A DNA stretch of 8,646 bases from Candidatus Latescibacterota bacterium (lineage in GTDB: Bacteria > Latescibacterota > UBA2968 > UBA8231): contig DPVW01000290.1 of assembly GCA_003529325.1 (NCBI GenBank), forward strand, positions 1 to 8,646, written 5' to 3'. The first letter of the stretch is position 1. Every line of letters starts with the position of its first letter. Positions 7,264-8,646 of the stretch are shown here, one piece after another. Under the pieces are notes generated by a model. The model saw nothing but the letters and a program-made list of their open reading frames with translations. It did no database searches and was not told the origin of the DNA. Made by a program: the position numbers and the translations under genes.

Positions 7264-7361
7264 AGCGAATGTCTAGGCGTTGACATGGAGATCGCCGCAT
7301 CAGCGATATATCCCTGGTCGGCCAGCTCGCGCTGGACGCGTTCGGTTTCCGGACTCGGCAT
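7254..7361 (-). pseudogene. Possible remnant of a MoxR-type AAA+ ATPase N-terminus
   Basis: A 35-codon minus-strand reading frame from ATG 7361 to TGA 7254-7256. Residues E-R-V-Q-R-E-L-A-D-Q-G-Y-I-A-D-A-A-I-S resemble the very N-terminus of MoxR/CoxD-like AAA+ ATPases, where 'L(A)xxGYIAD' comes just before the segment leading to the Walker A motif. After A-I-S-M-S the similarity stops, and a few unrelated residues precede the stop beside the terminator hairpin. There is no Shine-Dalgarno sequence, and a TGA lies two codons upstream of the ATG. I read it as a gene start cut off by rearrangement, though a chance match or a genuine tiny peptide cannot be excluded from so short a stretch. Confidence 0.3.
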
Positions 7362-7385
7362 GAGGGGTCAAGGTATGCTCTGTGT

Positions 7386-7402
7386 CACGCTGAGCAAGCG
7401 TG
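7386..7402. repeat. Inverted repeat CACGCT-N5-AGCGTG upstream of the YiaK-like gene
   Basis: A perfect 6-bp inverted repeat with a 5-base spacer (GAGCA), 81 bp before ATG 7483. Size and symmetry fit an operator for a dimeric regulator, or a small RNA hairpin. No T-tract follows it on either strand, so it is not a terminator. The rest of the 7217-7482 spacer shows no clear promoter. Confidence 0.4.
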
Positions 7403-7482
7403 TGGACGAAGCAGGCGGTTCAGAAGATGATTTCTGTGTACCATTCATGCGATTCGCCGAACCGAACTGAATCCATCACGGA

Positions 7483-8484
7483 ATGAGACGAGTGAAAACG
7501 ATTCCCTACGAAGAGATGTTCAGCCAGTTCCACCGCGTCCTCACGGCAACCGGCTTTGATGGCGATGATACGGACACACTGGCTCGGGTTTTTGCCGACA
7601 ACTCACGCGACGGCGTACCATCCCACGGCCTGAACCGTTTTCCCGGTTTCATTCGGGATGTACAGAGTGGTCGTGTCGATCTGGCCGCTCGGGCGGCACC
7701 GGTTGCCGCACTCGGGGCCATGGAACAGTGGGATGGCCACCGGGGGCCAGGTGTGCTCAATGGGATGGCGAGCATGGGGCGCGCGATCGAACTTGCCCGG
7801 CAGTACACGGTGGGGGCTGTAGCATTGCGTAACACGAGCCATTGGATGCGCGCCGGTGCGTATGGAATGTTGGCCGCCGACGCCGGGTGTATCGGCATCT
7901 GCTGGACGAACACGTCGAGACTCATGCCACCCTACGGTGGTCTCGACAAGCGGCTCGGTAACAATCCTCTCGTCATGGCGATTCCGCGTCCCGATGGTGA
8001 TCATGTCCTGCTCGACATGGCGATGACCCAGTTCTCCGGGGGGCGCATGGGGATCCATGCACGCACAGGTGAGCCCTTCCCCGTGCCTGGGGGATATGAT
8101 CGCGACGGGCAGTTGACGACGGATGCTGGTGCCATCGAACGAGCCCTGCCGATCGGCCATTGGAAGGGGAGTGGTCTGGCGCTATGTCTGGACCTCGTGG
8201 CGGCGTTGCTCTCCGGCGGTCAGACGACAACACAGATCAGTCGGCAGGACAACGAGGCGGGTGTGTCGCAGGTCTATCTCGCCTTTGACCTGAGCCGTCT
8301 CGGAGAGGCGGAAAGTATCGCCGCCAGTGTGCAGGACACGTTGACCGAACTGGCCTCAGGTGAGGCCCTGCCCGGAGAGCAGGTCACCTGGCCCGGGCAG
8401 CGTAGTGCCGGCAAAGGACGTGCCGCGTTGCGCGATGGCGTACCGGTAGAGTGGGAATTCTGGGGGGAAGTGCTGGCGTTGTAG
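7483..8484 (+). CDS. yiaK: YiaK-like 3-dehydro-L-gulonate 2-dehydrogenase (malate/L-lactate dehydrogenase family)
   Basis: A 333-residue cytoplasmic NAD(P)H-dependent oxidoreductase of the LDH2/MDH2 (type 2 malate/lactate dehydrogenase) fold. Similarity to E. coli YiaK (332 residues, 2,3-diketo-L-gulonate / 3-dehydro-L-gulonate reductase) runs end to end: SRDGVPSHGLNRFPGF (41-56) with the presumed catalytic His48, GAMEQWD (78-84), VALRNTSHWMRAGAYG (113-128), GICWTN, GNNPLVMAIP (159-168), MAMTQFS (179-185), LPIGHWKGSG (222-231) and GVSQVYLAFD. The ATG at 7483 is used here, but GTG 7492 (Val4) matches the YiaK N-terminus better (V-K-T-I-P-Y-E-E versus M-K-V-T-F-E-Q), and both have only weak ribosome binding sites. 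The gene sits 266 bp after the fusion gene, beyond a terminator, so it is probably a separate unit. It ends 24 bp from a convergent gene. Related family members act on other 2-oxo acids, so the exact substrate is open. Confidence 0.88.
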   Translation: MRRVKTIPYEEMFSQFHRVLTATGFDGDDTDTLARVFADNSRDGVPSHGLNRFPGFIRDVQSGRVDLAARAAPVAALGAMEQWDGHRGPGVLNGMASMGRAIELARQYTVGAVALRNTSHWMRAGAYGMLAADAGCIGICWTNTSRLMPPYGGLDKRLGNNPLVMAIPRPDGDHVLLDMAMTQFSGGRMGIHARTGEPFPVPGGYDRDGQLTTDAGAIERALPIGHWKGSGLALCLDLVAALLSGGQTTTQISRQDNEAGVSQVYLAFDLSRLGEAESIAASVQDTLTELASGEALPGEQVTWPGQRSAGKGRAALRDGVPVEWEFWGEVLAL

Positions 8485-8508
8485 GGTGCTTCCCGCTGCT
8501 GTTCGAAA

Positions 8509-8646
8509 TCAGAAGCGGACGAAGACGCCCCGATCGATCAGCGCCGGGATCACCGTATCCCGGGCATTGCTGTCGAGGGGGTTGCTCTCGAGCCAGACGT
8601 CGTGAGCGCATTCATTCCGAGCAATCCGACAGGTCGGCGATGTCGT
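8509..8646 (-). pseudogene. C-terminal end of a leucine-rich-repeat protein, frame broken twice
   Basis: A frame open from the right edge to TGA at 8509-8511 (45 residues as written). Its last part, D-V-W-L-E-S-N-P-L-D then N-A-R-D-T-V-I-P-A-L-I-D-R-G-V-F-V-R-F, is the usual C-terminal end of bacterial leucine-rich-repeat proteins ('W/L..NPL.....IPAL..RGV.V.F'). Upstream in this frame the match is lost, but the same strand reads D-I-A-D-L-S in one frame (8627-8644) and L-L-G-M-N-A-L-T in another (8601-8624). Adding one G near 8626 and one G near 8601 joins the three pieces into a continuous repeat. So either two bases are missing from the assembly or the gene is broken. It converges on the YiaK-like gene, 24 bp away. 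The function of the protein is unknown. Confidence 0.6.

Noticed and set aside
7280..7312. TTGACA (7280-7285) and TATATC (7307-7312) as a promoter for the YiaK-like gene
   Set aside because: The spacer is 21 bp, too long for a sigma-70 promoter, and it lies about 170 bp before the start.
7285..7470. 61-codon plus-strand open frame in the spacer
   Set aside because: No ribosome site and no recognisable motif; the opposite strand gives the more protein-like MoxR-type segment.
1..8646. CRISPR arrays, tRNA or rRNA genes, insertion sequences
   Set aside because: No regularly spaced repeats, cloverleaf sequences, rRNA stretches or transposase-like frames were seen on either strand.

Overview
This is a GC-rich bacterial window (roughly 60% G+C by eye). 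It holds two divergent blocks that share one 269-bp intergenic region (4058-4326). The taxon cannot be fixed from the sequence. The mix of a DUF6785-type OPT-like membrane protein, an SSS symporter, a streptogramin-lyase-like beta-propeller, a YiaK-type sugar-acid dehydrogenase and a leucine-rich-repeat (LRR) protein would suit an uncultured marine or sediment lineage such as Poribacteria, Latescibacterota or the PVC group. That is an inference of low confidence.

Left block, minus strand, read right to left: a Na+/solute symporter (2351-4057), a large DUF6785-like polytopic membrane protein (328-2298), and the first 88 codons of a beta-propeller protein that runs off the left edge (1-266). 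The gaps are 52 and 61 bp with no visible terminator, so this looks like one operon for uptake or handling of an unknown small molecule.

Right block, plus strand: the most notable gene, 4327-7263, is an in-frame fusion of an ACSS3/PrpE-type acyl-CoA synthetase and an AcuI/YhdH-type NADPH-dependent acryloyl-CoA reductase. It resembles the trifunctional propionyl-CoA synthase of the 3-hydroxypropionate cycle with the central hydratase removed. The predicted chemistry is acrylate -> acryloyl-CoA -> propionyl-CoA on one polypeptide, as would suit acrylate detoxification or assimilation (for example acrylate from DMSP). A strong hairpin terminator follows. After a 266-bp spacer comes a YiaK-like 3-dehydro-L-gulonate 2-dehydrogenase (7483-8484). 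Facing it from the right edge is the C-terminal tail of an LRR protein (8509-8646, minus).

Sequence integrity: three single-base indels are visible by homology. One lies at the 3' end of the fusion gene (7195-7199), where the frame misses the natural AcuI stop and reads through the terminator hairpin. Two lie in the LRR fragment (near 8626 and 8601). They may be assembly or sequencing errors or real lesions; raw reads would settle it. The 7217-7482 spacer also carries a 35-codon minus-strand ORF that looks like the first ~25 residues of a MoxR-type AAA+ ATPase, a possible recombination scar.
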